Part shown: positions 1 through 8,323 of the stretch, piece after piece
How positions within the stretch are numbered: the stretch's first letter is position 1
How the letters are laid out: every line of letters begins with the position of its first letter
Source: JBBQSV01 sp038213615
GTDB taxonomy: Bacteria > Patescibacteriota > Saccharimonadia > Saccharimonadales > OMJO01
DNA: 19,135 nucleotides
Assembly (NCBI GenBank): GCA_038213615.1
Contig: JBBQSV010000018.1
Location: forward strand, 1-19,135
Reading direction: 5' to 3'
Translations under genes and position numbers: made by a program
The notes under the pieces: model-generated
What the model was told of the DNA's origin: nothing
The model's database searches: none
What the model saw: the letters and a program-made list of their open reading frames with translations, nothing else

Positions 1-1107
1 TCATTCACCGTTAAGCTAGAAGCCTTGCGCTGCATGATGTTCGGCACCGAAGTATTTATTATCGATCCAGAGAACGAATACCAGCGCATGTGTGATGCTG
101 TGGGCGGCGCCTATGTGCGCCTGAGCCTGAACAGCAACACCCGTATCAACCCCTTTGATCTGCCGCAGGTTATCGACCCAGAAGAAGCCGATAACGCTCT
201 GCGTAGCAACTTGATTACCCTACACGGCCTACTGCGCCTAATGATGGGGGGCGCTCAGGCCCAAATGGCCGCGGCTGGTGGCAACAGCACCATCACACCG
301 GCCTTAACGCCAGTAGAAGAATCTGACCTAGATGCAGCGCTGATAGAGACCTACGCCAAGGCCGGCATCACTAACGACCCGCTGACCCATAAATCTCAGC
401 CCCCAACCATCGCCGAGTTGTATGACACACTGCTGCACATGGGTGGTACCGGGCCGCAACTAGCCCAGCGTTTGCGTAAATATACTACCGGAACTTTTGC
501 GGGCATCTTTAGCCAGCAAAGCAACATCGACATCAATAACCCGATGGTGGTCTTTAACGTCCGCGACCTAGAGGATGAGTTACGGCCGGTAGCTATGTAC
601 ATTGTGCTGAACTTCATCTGGAACAAAACCAAGGCCGACCAAAAGCGCCGCATCCTAATAGTCGACGAAGCTTGGCAGCTAATGAAGTTCGAGGACAGCG
701 CTAACTTTTTATTCTCTTTGGCCAAGCGGGCCCGTAAATACAACCTGGGCGTTACTACCATCAGCCAAGATGTAGAGGACTTTATGGGTTCGCGCATGGG
801 CCGCGCCATTGTGGCCAACGCCAGCATGCAGATACTGCTCAAACAATCGCCGTCGGCCGTGGATGTACTTAGCCAAGTGTTCCGGCTAACCAGCGAAGAA
901 AAGAAACGCCTTAGCCAGTTCCCGGTAGGTCAGGGCCTATTCTTTGCCGGACAAAGTCACGTACACATCCAGATTATTGCCAGCCCCACCGAGTCAGGAT
1001 TGGTGTCAACTACACCGGCCGCCGTCTTGGCGCCAGGCCAGCAGGGCGAGTTCAATCAGCCGCAGGGCACAATTGATCTAAACAACCGATTAACTCCCGG
1101 GTTATAA
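1..1107 (+). CDS. VirB4/TraC-like type IV secretion ATPase, C-terminal part (5' end outside window)
   Basis: The reading frame is open from base 1, so the gene starts upstream of the window. The first visible residues, SFTVKLEALR, are the tail of a Walker A loop of the GxGKSF type, followed by IIDPENEY, typical of VirB4/TraC ATPases. About 368 residues are visible. The Walker B segment RRILIVDEAWQLM has its Asp codon at 664-666, and downstream TTISQDVEDF and the QSPSAVDVLSQVF...FPVGQGLFF segments match the C-terminal motor domain. In the family this cytoplasmic ATPase powers assembly or substrate transfer in type IV secretion. An Ala/Gly/Met-rich stretch after the Walker A region (MMGGAQAQMAAAGG) looks like a lineage-specific insert. 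It ends in TAA, 24 bases before the next gene in the same direction, so the four genes to 5868 are probably one operon. Family identity is strong; the substrate is unknown. The TTG at 25 is an internal codon, not the start. Confidence 0.92.
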   Translation, partial: SFTVKLEALRCMMFGTEVFIIDPENEYQRMCDAVGGAYVRLSLNSNTRINPFDLPQVIDPEEADNALRSNLITLHGLLRLMMGGAQAQMAAAGGNSTITPALTPVEESDLDAALIETYAKAGITNDPLTHKSQPPTIAELYDTLLHMGGTGPQLAQRLRKYTTGTFAGIFSQQSNIDINNPMVVFNVRDLEDELRPVAMYIVLNFIWNKTKADQKRRILIVDEAWQLMKFEDSANFLFSLAKRARKYNLGVTTISQDVEDFMGSRMGRAIVANASMQILLKQSPSAVDVLSQVFRLTSEEKKRLSQFPVGQGLFFAGQSHVHIQIIASPTESGLVSTTPAAVLAPGQQGEFNQPQGTIDLNNRLTPGL

Positions 1108-1131
1108 TACTGTCAATGAGGTTCCCCAAAA

Positions 1132-4100
1132 ATGTACGACGATAACGACCTTAGAGAACGCGAGGAAATCGCGCCCAACTTTGAACAAGAGTTCGGGGGT
1201 GATTTTGACCCCAAAGAAAAAGCCGGTTTTGAATCCGGCGAGAAGGCCCCAGCCAAAAATGACCAGTCGCAAGAGGGCACTTCTTCATCCACGAAAAAAG
1301 GCGATAGCCCGGGCAGTAAAGAGCCCGGGTTTGTCTTTAAAACAGGTAGGTCTATTGGCCAAAAGAAGAGTCGACTAAAGAAATGGCAAAAGCGATCATT
1401 GTGGGGCGCAGTAGTTAGTGGAGCGGGGGTTGGAATTGCCCTGTTTATAATATTCTTGAGTACCTTATTGATTCCACACTTTATGAGCAATGTCATCGGC
1501 TGGCAGTTCGCTAGTGTTGCCCGGGATGTGCGACAGGCTAACGAGAACGTACTGGCTGAAAAAACTGCTATCGACACGGTGGACGATTCAACATATAGCG
1601 CTTTAAGAGATAAGTTTGCTGGGGTTAGGAATACCTGGGATGATTACGCCGTTAAGTTACAGCCCCGGAAGTTACTGGAAAACATGCAGGCCGAGGGTCG
1701 GATCGAATACAATTATAGTAAGCCCAAGGGTATATTTAGGCGTACAAAGCTTGAATCAGTAACTGTAGACGGCGAACAGATACCGGCTGATTTTAACAAC
1801 GGTACTTTCAGTAAGTTCTTTCCCAAGAACCGTGCGGGGCAACTGGAACTAGCTGGTGAGCTAAAAACCAACATTGATGGGTCTTTGGGTGATTATGGCC
1901 CACTTATCAGAGGGCGAGTATTTAGCAAGATGCTCGACGAGTTAGATATAAAACTACATTTTTGGAACAAACTGGGAGCTGACTATGAAAACACCAGCGA
2001 GCAAGAAGCCGACAGGCAGGTTCTACGAGAAGAAGTGAAGGCAATCGATGGCGAGCCAGTAACCGGCTCATCTTCTGACTTGAATGATGCCGCAAAAAAA
2101 GCCCAGGAAACTGAGCAAAAATGCCTGGCAAATGATACGTGTACCGACCAGGTTATAAACGACCCGAATACACTGGCAAAAGCAGAAGTAGACTCCATAG
2201 AGACCGCCACCAAAGGCTCGTTATTTAAAAATGTCCTGGGATTCCTGTCTACTACATATGCTATTGCCATGCCTGCCTGTATAGTTTATGACGCCTCGGT
2301 GGAGAATTCCGGTAACACTGTTGATTTAAACGATGGCAACTCTCAAAGATCGTTCATAACCTATGCTAGCATTGGCGACGAACAAAAAAGTGGCAAACTA
2401 GCCACTGTTGCCGGCGTGGCGGCGGCAGGCCGCCGGCTAGGTAGTGTCGGACAAAGCATCCCCCAAGTCAGGCAAGCCGGCCAAGCAGTTGATCAGTCAA
2501 AGATTATCAGCCCCCAGGCCTCAGCTGGAGGCACTTACTCACTACTCAATGTAATATTCCCTGGTCCGGGGGCCGATTTTGTGAACTCTTTTGCGCCGCG
2601 TCTATGCAGTAAACTAACCGATATACGCACGGCTACAGCGGTTGCCACGGCCGAACTTGCTCTTGGTGCGTTGACGGGCGGAGCTAGTGAGGCGGAAGAA
2701 CAAACAGCACTTAGATCTATGACCCTATACTTTAAAAACTTTTCGAGCGAGCTATTTTCTAAGCACTTTGCCAAAAAGCTTGTTTTGCAAGCCGCTTTGA
2801 TAGGCGGTGGATCGTTACTTGCCAAATATGTCACTTTGCAGCATGTTGGCCAGAACACTAGTGCTACCAACAATCACCAAGACTTAAGCATAAATGTAGA
2901 TGTAGGGGCTAATATAACGGCTGGGCAGCTCTGCCAGAGGCAGCAGGCTTGCCGACCATTAAGTAAGGAAGAGGTAGCCCAGACTACTGAGGCTAACATC
3001 GCTTTTCTAAATAGTCAAAACTCAAACTTAAGCGTTGGTCAGCGATATTTTGCCGCATCTAATCCTAACTCTTTAGTTTCTAAAATCGGCCTATCTATGG
3101 CCAACATGAGCTGGCAGAGAACCTTTAGTGACTTGATATCTAACATTGGATCGATATTTAATTTCAAACCGTTGCTGGCACTCTTAAGTAACCCCCTAAC
3201 TTCTAGTCCAGCCTACGCCGCCAGTACTACCGACCAGTATCCAGTAGTCCAGTGGGGATGGTCAGAAACCGAAATGAGTACTATTGACAGCAATCCCACC
3301 TATCACAGCCCGCTTCGAAATGCCAAAGTCCTTCAGGACAGTGGCCGGCTAGACAGCATTGCCCACAAGTACGACAAATGCTTTACCGCTACTATGGGTC
3401 AGTTATTGTCGGGGCAGAGTCCTGCTATTAATCGCGATACTGATGGGATGGCCGCAGACAGCAATAGTGACTGCTCACCAGTAAGCCTGGGCATGCATAA
3501 TCCACAATTTGGTGACCTGGTATTCCGATATCGACTTAAAAAACGCTACGATAATACCATGATCCAATTCACTGATGTCCAGAATGCGGGCGAAGCGAGT
3601 CCTGGCAGCCAACAGGTTGCTAGCAGTAGTGGGAGCAGCTGCGCGCAAGGAACTACAGACCTAGGTATGAATGATGGCTATAAAGGGGGCCAAAAAGTCA
3701 GTGTTCACCTATGCGCTATTCCTAACATAGCCAGTAGTGGCCAGGAAAGCGTTCCGGGTAATTCCTACTATGTACAGGGAGCAAACGGTCATGCCGTTGT
3801 TAACTCCGAGATGTCTGCTAACTTTTTAAACTTGGCCAATGCAGCCGCTTCAGACGGAATACAGCTAGCTGCATCGAGTTCATTTAGAACTATGGCACAC
3901 CAGGAATCACTATGTCCTTGTAATGGAGTGACTATAGCCCATCCGGGCTTCTCCAATCACCAAATGGGCTATGCTATTGACTTCGTTATGCCATCCCGGT
4001 CAAATAGTACATCGAACTGTACCCGAGTCGGTGGTCGCTGTGAGGCGCCTGGTGACCCAGTCTGGGAATGGATGAACTCTGATGCCACTAGGTTTGGTGT

Positions 4101-4149
4101 CATGCCCTATGTTAATGAGTTTTGGCACTGGTCTAAGGATGGGCACTAG
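1132..4149 (+). CDS. Large membrane-anchored T4SS-associated protein with C-terminal VanY/M15 D,D-carboxypeptidase domain
   Basis: The protein has 1005 residues. Residues 1-85 are charged and low-complexity, consistent with a cytoplasmic tail. A strong membrane segment lies at about 90-117, with weaker hydrophobic stretches near 366-386 and 550-565. The middle (120-880) matches no family I recognise. The C-terminus (about 885-1005) is a VanY-like peptidase of the LAS/M15 group: SNHQMGYAID supplies zinc ligands H943 and D950, and NEFWHW supplies the catalytic E996 and third ligand H999. These enzymes trim the D-Ala-D-Ala end of wall stem peptides. The protein is cysteine-rich, with CX5C pairs at 331/337 and 601/607 and more in the last 260 residues, which suggests disulfides and an outer location for most of the chain. 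GAGG lies 10 bases before the ATG. The stop overlaps the next start by one base. By context it may be the wall-spanning component of the secretion machine; a VirB6-like role is possible but not shown. Confidence 0.88.
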   Translation: MYDDNDLREREEIAPNFEQEFGGDFDPKEKAGFESGEKAPAKNDQSQEGTSSSTKKGDSPGSKEPGFVFKTGRSIGQKKSRLKKWQKRSLWGAVVSGAGVGIALFIIFLSTLLIPHFMSNVIGWQFASVARDVRQANENVLAEKTAIDTVDDSTYSALRDKFAGVRNTWDDYAVKLQPRKLLENMQAEGRIEYNYSKPKGIFRRTKLESVTVDGEQIPADFNNGTFSKFFPKNRAGQLELAGELKTNIDGSLGDYGPLIRGRVFSKMLDELDIKLHFWNKLGADYENTSEQEADRQVLREEVKAIDGEPVTGSSSDLNDAAKKAQETEQKCLANDTCTDQVINDPNTLAKAEVDSIETATKGSLFKNVLGFLSTTYAIAMPACIVYDASVENSGNTVDLNDGNSQRSFITYASIGDEQKSGKLATVAGVAAAGRRLGSVGQSIPQVRQAGQAVDQSKIISPQASAGGTYSLLNVIFPGPGADFVNSFAPRLCSKLTDIRTATAVATAELALGALTGGASEAEEQTALRSMTLYFKNFSSELFSKHFAKKLVLQAALIGGGSLLAKYVTLQHVGQNTSATNNHQDLSINVDVGANITAGQLCQRQQACRPLSKEEVAQTTEANIAFLNSQNSNLSVGQRYFAASNPNSLVSKIGLSMANMSWQRTFSDLISNIGSIFNFKPLLALLSNPLTSSPAYAASTTDQYPVVQWGWSETEMSTIDSNPTYHSPLRNAKVLQDSGRLDSIAHKYDKCFTATMGQLLSGQSPAINRDTDGMAADSNSDCSPVSLGMHNPQFGDLVFRYRLKKRYDNTMIQFTDVQNAGEASPGSQQVASSSGSSCAQGTTDLGMNDGYKGGQKVSVHLCAIPNIASSGQESVPGNSYYVQGANGHAVVNSEMSANFLNLANAAASDGIQLAASSSFRTMAHQESLCPCNGVTIAHPGFSNHQMGYAIDFVMPSRSNSTSNCTRVGGRCEAPGDPVWEWMNSDATRFGVMPYVNEFWHWSKDGH

Positions 4150-5375
4150 TGCTTAGGTGGACCCTCCGTAGCATATTTGTGGGAGCCACCTTGTTGGTCA
4201 CCCTTAATGCTTTCTCTCTGCAGCCATCACTGGCTGCAGCTAGCGGTCAAAATTTTAATGGCTTCTCGCTTGAGGCCTTAAAATCGATCAGGCAAGGTAC
4301 ACAATGGTTTGACGCTTCAGGAGACGATACTTGTGGTACTAGCGGTGCCGGGCCGGTTGGTGAGGTAAACTTTCCGTCCGGTGTCAGTACATCAGACCTA
4401 TCTAGCCGAATTAAAACATACATCCAGGCCACTAAGCCTTCCTCGCCCTTGGCGACTTTTGCCGATGACTTCGTGAAGTATGGCAAACAATATAACGTCA
4501 ACCCCGTATTAGTTATAGCCATAGGGCAGAAAGAATCTGGTCTTGGTACAACTGGCCATGGACCAGCGCCCCAATTCAACTCCTTTGGTATTCGCGGTTC
4601 GGGCCGCGGTGGCTTCCGTGACTTTCCGGATTATCCAACCTCTATAGAAGGGGTAAACAAACTGCTGGCTAGCAGTCTATATCTGGGCCCACCAGCCAAC
4701 TACACTACCATAACCCAAGTTATGTTTCGCTATGCCCCGCCAGCAGACCATAACGATACCACAGGCTACATTGCGTTTATAAACGACATACTAAATAAGC
4801 TGTTGGGTAGTGGTGCTAGCGCCACTGGTCAGTCAGCTGACTGTAAACAAACTAATTCTGGAACCGTATCGGCTGATGGTTATGCTTTTCCGGTAGCGCC
4901 GCAGAAGAAAAGCGAAAATGGCGGTGTGCCCGGTATGAGTGCTTTGCCTTGTTTGTCTAACAGCTGCCACCATGACGGTACCCCTGCTTTTGACATATCA
5001 CGCAAGCCCGGCGGTGACTCCATTGCCGGCACGCCCGAATATGCGATTAGTGACGGCACGATATCTGATGTTCATATATATAAAGACCATACCGGTTGTT
5101 ACTCTTTGCAATTACTATCATCCAAAGATCAGTTCTACTACTGGTATGGGCACATGCAGAACCCCATAGTCAAAGACGGTGATAAGGTCAAGGCTGGGCA
5201 GCAAATTGCTGAAATTGGTGTTAGGGCCTGCACCGACAATGGCTCTGACCCACACCTGCATATCGACCGAGGCTGTGTCAGGGGGGGTGTGCACGAAAAA
5301 GGCGGCCTGGCGTCATGCCGTGACGCTGGGCTTATACCAATCATTAATGCTTTGTGGCAGCAACTACCGCAATAA
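4149..5375 (+). CDS. Secreted bifunctional peptidoglycan hydrolase: glucosaminidase/lysozyme-like domain plus M23 metallopeptidase
   Basis: The GTG start shares its G with the preceding TAG stop, and AAGGA lies 9 bases upstream. The 408-residue product begins with a signal peptide: basic N-terminus, hydrophobic core, and likely cleavage after SLAAA near residue 32. Domain 1 (about 95-225) resembles glucosaminidase/lysozyme-like enzymes; QKESGLG puts the probable catalytic Glu at 129, followed by NSFGIRG. Domain 2 (about 245-385) is an M23 (LytM-type) zinc endopeptidase. H274/H275 and D282 form the first metal site, H335 lies in YGHM, and the HxH pair is H369/H371 in DPHLHI. Together they would cut glycan strands and stem peptides outside the membrane. 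Two-domain hydrolases of this kind serve Gram-positive conjugation systems (for example TraG of pIP501), which fits its place beside a VirB4-like gene. It has many cysteines, like the upstream protein. Active-site residues appear intact in both domains. Confidence 0.92.
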   Translation: MLRWTLRSIFVGATLLVTLNAFSLQPSLAAASGQNFNGFSLEALKSIRQGTQWFDASGDDTCGTSGAGPVGEVNFPSGVSTSDLSSRIKTYIQATKPSSPLATFADDFVKYGKQYNVNPVLVIAIGQKESGLGTTGHGPAPQFNSFGIRGSGRGGFRDFPDYPTSIEGVNKLLASSLYLGPPANYTTITQVMFRYAPPADHNDTTGYIAFINDILNKLLGSGASATGQSADCKQTNSGTVSADGYAFPVAPQKKSENGGVPGMSALPCLSNSCHHDGTPAFDISRKPGGDSIAGTPEYAISDGTISDVHIYKDHTGCYSLQLLSSKDQFYYWYGHMQNPIVKDGDKVKAGQQIAEIGVRACTDNGSDPHLHIDRGCVRGGVHEKGGLASCRDAGLIPIINALWQQLPQ

Positions 5376-5385
5376 GGAGGAGTAA

Positions 5386-5868
5386 ATGTATCTGTATGAT
5401 AACCAGGAACATCTAGTCAAACGACGACGCTGGTTAATTGTCATAGCTATTGTAGTAGTGCTCGGCGTTGTTGGCCTAGCGGTCAGTGGCATTTCTAAAA
5501 AATCTACCCAAAATACCGGGGCAGAATCTGTCGGTCCGGGCACAGTTGTCATCGACAACACTAACTCATTACTAGGTGGTCTTTTATCTTCGCAATATAC
5601 GGCTGTCAACAATGAACTAGTGAGTTACATACAATCAAAATACGGCGACAACACTGAACATGCAGCACTTAGCGACACGCCCCCTACCCACACCGCCGAT
5701 AACGGCAACATCACTTTCAAGGTCTTGGTTGATGGTCAGTCCATGCCTTTCACTGTGGAGTTGGACCGAAATAACTTTGAATACATTGTCTTTATGGTGA
5801 AAGAAACGGGTTACACTAAGAAGCTTCAAGTTTACGGTAGCGACAACGCTGCCAACCAAGAGGAATAA
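5386..5868 (+). CDS. Small single-pass membrane protein of unknown function, last gene of the T4SS-like operon
   Basis: The product has 160 residues. The start is secure: AAGGAGGA at 5374-5381 is the best ribosome-binding site in the window, just upstream of the ATG and 10 bases after the previous stop. A basic cluster KRRR at about 13-16 precedes one hydrophobic helix (about 17-39), which by the positive-inside rule leaves about 120 residues outside. The outer part begins with a Ser/Thr/Gly-rich linker, then a compact region (about 68-150) with no catalytic motif I recognise and no cysteine. I do not recognise the family. The strong ribosome-binding site and operon position suggest a structural or accessory subunit, made in quantity, of the machine encoded upstream. 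It ends 4 bases before the convergent recF stop. Confidence 0.8.
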   Translation: MYLYDNQEHLVKRRRWLIVIAIVVVLGVVGLAVSGISKKSTQNTGAESVGPGTVVIDNTNSLLGGLLSSQYTAVNNELVSYIQSKYGDNTEHAALSDTPPTHTADNGNITFKVLVDGQSMPFTVELDRNNFEYIVFMVKETGYTKKLQVYGSDNAANQEE

Positions 5869-5872
5869 TCAA

Positions 5873-6931
5873 CTAAAGGGCGATTAAATGGCAGTGGTCC
5901 GAGAAGTTTTGGACCACCACATCGGCGTCGGTAGTGGTGATAAAAGACTGGTGGTCTTTTAGGTTTTCAGTCAGGGCCCGGCGTCTGGCGCCGTCTAGTT
6001 CGCTAAACACGTCGTCTAGTAGCAATAGAGGCTTCTGACCTAGGGCTTCTTGCTTCATGATGGTCTCGACTTGTTTTAATACCAAAACGGCAGTACGGGC
6101 CTCACCGCGTGAAGCGCGGGTAGCTAGTGGCTGTCCATTTATTAGCAAGACCAGATCATCGCGGTGCGGCCCGCTGCCAGTAAAGCCCCTGGCTTGGTCA
6201 ATAGCTTGGTCGCGTTCTAGTTTCTTTAGTAGGCGACTAGCGTAGTTGTCTAGGCCAATGGCGCTGTGGTAGTTAACTTCTAATTTGGCGCGGCTGTGGC
6301 TGAGGTCTTTGTATAAACTCCCCGCTCGTTTATTGATTTCATCAGCTGCTTTTAGCCTGAACTCTAGCAATTGGGCGCCCAGTTCGCACAGTCGGATATT
6401 CCAGGCAAATAGACTGTCTGACTTGCCGACTGCATGACTGTGTTTTAGTAGAGCATTACGTTGGGCTAAAGTTCGTTTGTAGGCGCGGTAGATCGGGCCA
6501 AAGCCAGCAAATATCTGCTCCATAACTGAGTCCAAATAATCCCGTCGACTCTGTGGTGAGCTGGTTAGCATTTGCAGCTGATTTGGCTCGAACAGTACTG
6601 TAGGCAACTTTTGGTCGAACTTTAGGCGAGTGGTTGTTTTACCGTTGATGGTAAATTCTTTTTGCAGTCGGCCATTATCATCTGCCCGCAACTTGATAGT
6701 CCTTTTACTATCGCCCAGCTGGCAATCTAGCCTAGCCCAAGTTTTTTTGTGACTGACTAGTTCTTTATCGGCTGCCCGGTAGGACGTGTCGGCCGCTATC
6801 ATCAAAATGGCTTCTAATATGTTAGTCTTGCCAGAGGCGTTGGGCCCAACGATTATATTAACGCCGTCTTCGAATTCGAAGGAAGCATCTTGGTAAGACC
6901 GAAAATTTTGCAACCTGATATCGGTTATCAT
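5873..6931 (-). CDS. recF: DNA replication and repair protein RecF
   Basis: The 352-residue SMC-like ATPase, close to the usual RecF length, opens with the family pattern IRLQNFRSY. Walker A is GPNASGKT (29-36). The ABC-type signature is SRGEART, and Walker B is LLLLDDVFSEL near the C-terminus, followed by the D-loop. RecF helps load RecA at gapped single-stranded DNA and acts in the cytoplasm at replication forks. It lies 24 bases downstream of dnaN on the same strand, the classical dnaA-dnaN-recF order. No Shine-Dalgarno site precedes its ATG. A TACAAT hexamer on its coding strand (6938-6943) ends 6 bases before the ATG, so it might also have its own nearly leaderless transcript, though no good -35 is present. 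Its TAG stop is 4 bases from the convergent upstream operon. Confidence 0.97.
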   Translation of the reverse strand: MITDIRLQNFRSYQDASFEFEDGVNIIVGPNASGKTNILEAILMIAADTSYRAADKELVSHKKTWARLDCQLGDSKRTIKLRADDNGRLQKEFTINGKTTTRLKFDQKLPTVLFEPNQLQMLTSSPQSRRDYLDSVMEQIFAGFGPIYRAYKRTLAQRNALLKHSHAVGKSDSLFAWNIRLCELGAQLLEFRLKAADEINKRAGSLYKDLSHSRAKLEVNYHSAIGLDNYASRLLKKLERDQAIDQARGFTGSGPHRDDLVLLINGQPLATRASRGEARTAVLVLKQVETIMKQEALGQKPLLLLDDVFSELDGARRRALTENLKDHQSFITTTDADVVVQNFSDHCHLIAL

Positions 6932-6955
6932 GATCTAATTGTACAAGCTAGGTGC

Positions 6956-8041
6956 TTAACTCTTGAGTGGCATGATGATATGCAAGTAATCTTTGTCGCC
7001 AGGGTCGGTTAGCCGGCAGGGCTCTAGCTTACCGTTAAACGAAAAACTAACTTGGTCGCCGCCAATGGCGCCCAGGGCATCAATGACGTAGCGTGAATTT
7101 AGAGTCACCGATCCTTCGCCAGTGACTTTGGCTTCGGCGGCGGCGCTGTTTTCGCCCACCTGAGAGGCAATAGATTCGATACTAAGTTTGTTATCACCAA
7201 CATTAATCGTGACACTGCCGGCGCTCTCGCGGGCGAACAGGCTAGAGACTTTGGTAACGTTCACGAAGTCGGCTTTTTTTAGGGTGGCTTGGTTGCTGAA
7301 TTTAGCTGGGATTAGTTTGCGGTAGTCAGGGTAGTCGCCTTCTATTAGTCTGGTGACCAGCTCTACCTCGCCCAGTTTGAACATCACCTGTTGGTCATCG
7401 TAGGTTATTTCTACCTCTTCTTCGCCGTCACCCATAACTCTTAGCAGATCGTTCAACGAACTAGCCGGAATCAACAGTGACACTTTGTCGGTAGTAGTTT
7501 TTAACTCCTTCTGGGCTAGCCGATAGCTATCGGTGGATACCATGAATAGTTTGCCCTCAAAGCTGTGAATGTAAACACCAGTTAATATCGGCCTGGCCTC
7601 GTCGGTACTAGCCGCAAAGATAACTTGTTGCAAGGCCTTTTTGAGTTCACTACAACCGATAGTCCACTTCTGTCCGTTGGTGATAGCCGGCATTATCGGG
7701 TATTCGTCGGCAGCAACACCGTTGATGGTAGAGCGGTACTGGTCGGTGCTAATGTGCAACTTGTTATCGTCTAGGTCGATGTCAATAACTCCGCTGGGCA
7801 GGCTGGAAATGAAGTCTTGCATCAAACGGGCCGGAACAGTAATGGCGCCCTCTTTAGAAACTTTGGCACCAGTGAAGTGAGTAATGGCAATGTCTAGGTT
7901 GGTGGCGGCAATACTCAGCCTGTTACCAACAGTTTTTAGTAGTACGTTGGCTAGGATTGGTAGGGTGCCGCGACTACTGGCCACACGACTAACCGAACCA
8001 AGAGCCCGGTTTAAGTTTTCTTGGGTAACTTGTAATTTCAT
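6956..8041 (-). CDS. dnaN: DNA polymerase III beta subunit (sliding clamp)
   Basis: The 361-residue product, standard for a bacterial clamp, opens with KLQVTQENLNRALGSVSRV and has three successive clamp folds (about 1-120, 125-245, 247-361). Recognisable features are LPILANVLL, the segment TDEARPILTGV at the start of domain 2, STDSYRLA, and the C-terminal IMPLKS, close to the canonical MPMR/L ending. It encircles DNA and tethers the replicative polymerase. The start is supported by GGAGG (complement of 8046-8050), 5 bases before the ATG. It lies downstream of dnaA, separated by about 280 bases of non-coding DNA, unusually long for this compact window and probably holding its promoter and origin elements. 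Confidence 0.98.
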   Translation of the reverse strand: MKLQVTQENLNRALGSVSRVASSRGTLPILANVLLKTVGNRLSIAATNLDIAITHFTGAKVSKEGAITVPARLMQDFISSLPSGVIDIDLDDNKLHISTDQYRSTINGVAADEYPIMPAITNGQKWTIGCSELKKALQQVIFAASTDEARPILTGVYIHSFEGKLFMVSTDSYRLAQKELKTTTDKVSLLIPASSLNDLLRVMGDGEEEVEITYDDQQVMFKLGEVELVTRLIEGDYPDYRKLIPAKFSNQATLKKADFVNVTKVSSLFARESAGSVTINVGDNKLSIESIASQVGENSAAAEAKVTGEGSVTLNSRYVIDALGAIGGDQVSFSFNGKLEPCRLTDPGDKDYLHIIMPLKS

Positions 8042-8323
8042 AGTGCCTCCGATCCTTCATAGCTATTATTAATAGTATTTATATAAACGTAGCTACAGTA
8101 ATAAGGCCTGTGTATAGTGTGTACAACCCAACTAATCGATCTGTTAAATTGAATAAACTTATAGTGCACAAGCTGTTCAAAATCAGAGAATAAACTTAGT
8201 ACAAAAGAAGGGTTTATACCCAGGCACAAGGCACGATTAATCTGGCTGTGTAAATGTCGGGTATAAAGAACATACTTTGTACCCAGGCTTTGAACAATAT
8301 AAACACAGCTTTTGCGCAGCAGG
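8042..8323. other. dnaA-dnaN intergenic region with DnaA-box-like sites, AT-rich palindrome and nested inverted repeat
   Basis: This 282-base non-coding stretch holds two abutting 9-mers on the minus strand, CTATACACA (8109-8117) and TTGTACACA (8118-8126), and a third, ATTTACACA (8247-8255). Each is one mismatch from the DnaA consensus TTWTNCACA. A perfect AT palindrome CTATTATTAATAG lies at 8063-8075, and an 8-bp palindrome GTAGCTAC at 8089-8096. A nested inverted repeat pairs 8199-8207 with 8275-8282 and 8213-8221 with 8259-8267. The region could be a second half of a bipartite origin, the dnaN promoter/leader, or both. No open reading frame here looks real. Confidence 0.6.
8199..8282. repeat. 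Nested inverted repeat downstream of dnaA
   Basis: The outer arms are GTACAAAAG (8199-8207) and CTTTGTAC (8275-8282), complementary apart from one extra A. The inner arms TTTATACCC (8213-8221) and GGGTATAAA (8259-8267) are perfectly complementary over 9 bases and correctly nested. A direct repeat TACCCAGGC also occurs at 8217-8225 and 8280-8288. The inner loop is 37 bases. In RNA this could fold into an interrupted stem in the dnaA 3' untranslated region or dnaN leader; in DNA it could be a protein-binding site. It lacks the U-tract of an intrinsic terminator. Confidence 0.55.

Noticed and set aside
396..842. Antisense open frame of 148 codons inside the VirB4-like gene
   Set aside because: It lies wholly opposite conserved ATPase motifs and reads as low-complexity Ser/Met/Arg; it is a shadow of the real gene.
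1103..1108. Perfect TATAAT before the 1132 gene
   Set aside because: It overlaps the VirB4-like stop codon and no acceptable -35 lies 16-19 bases upstream. Operon spacing suggests read-through, so no promoter is called.
1..5868. Integrated conjugative element or plasmid as the source of the secretion genes
   Set aside because: No integrase, relaxase, attachment repeats or tRNA edge are visible, and the operon sits flush against recF. A chromosomal machine is more likely, though the left end is not seen.
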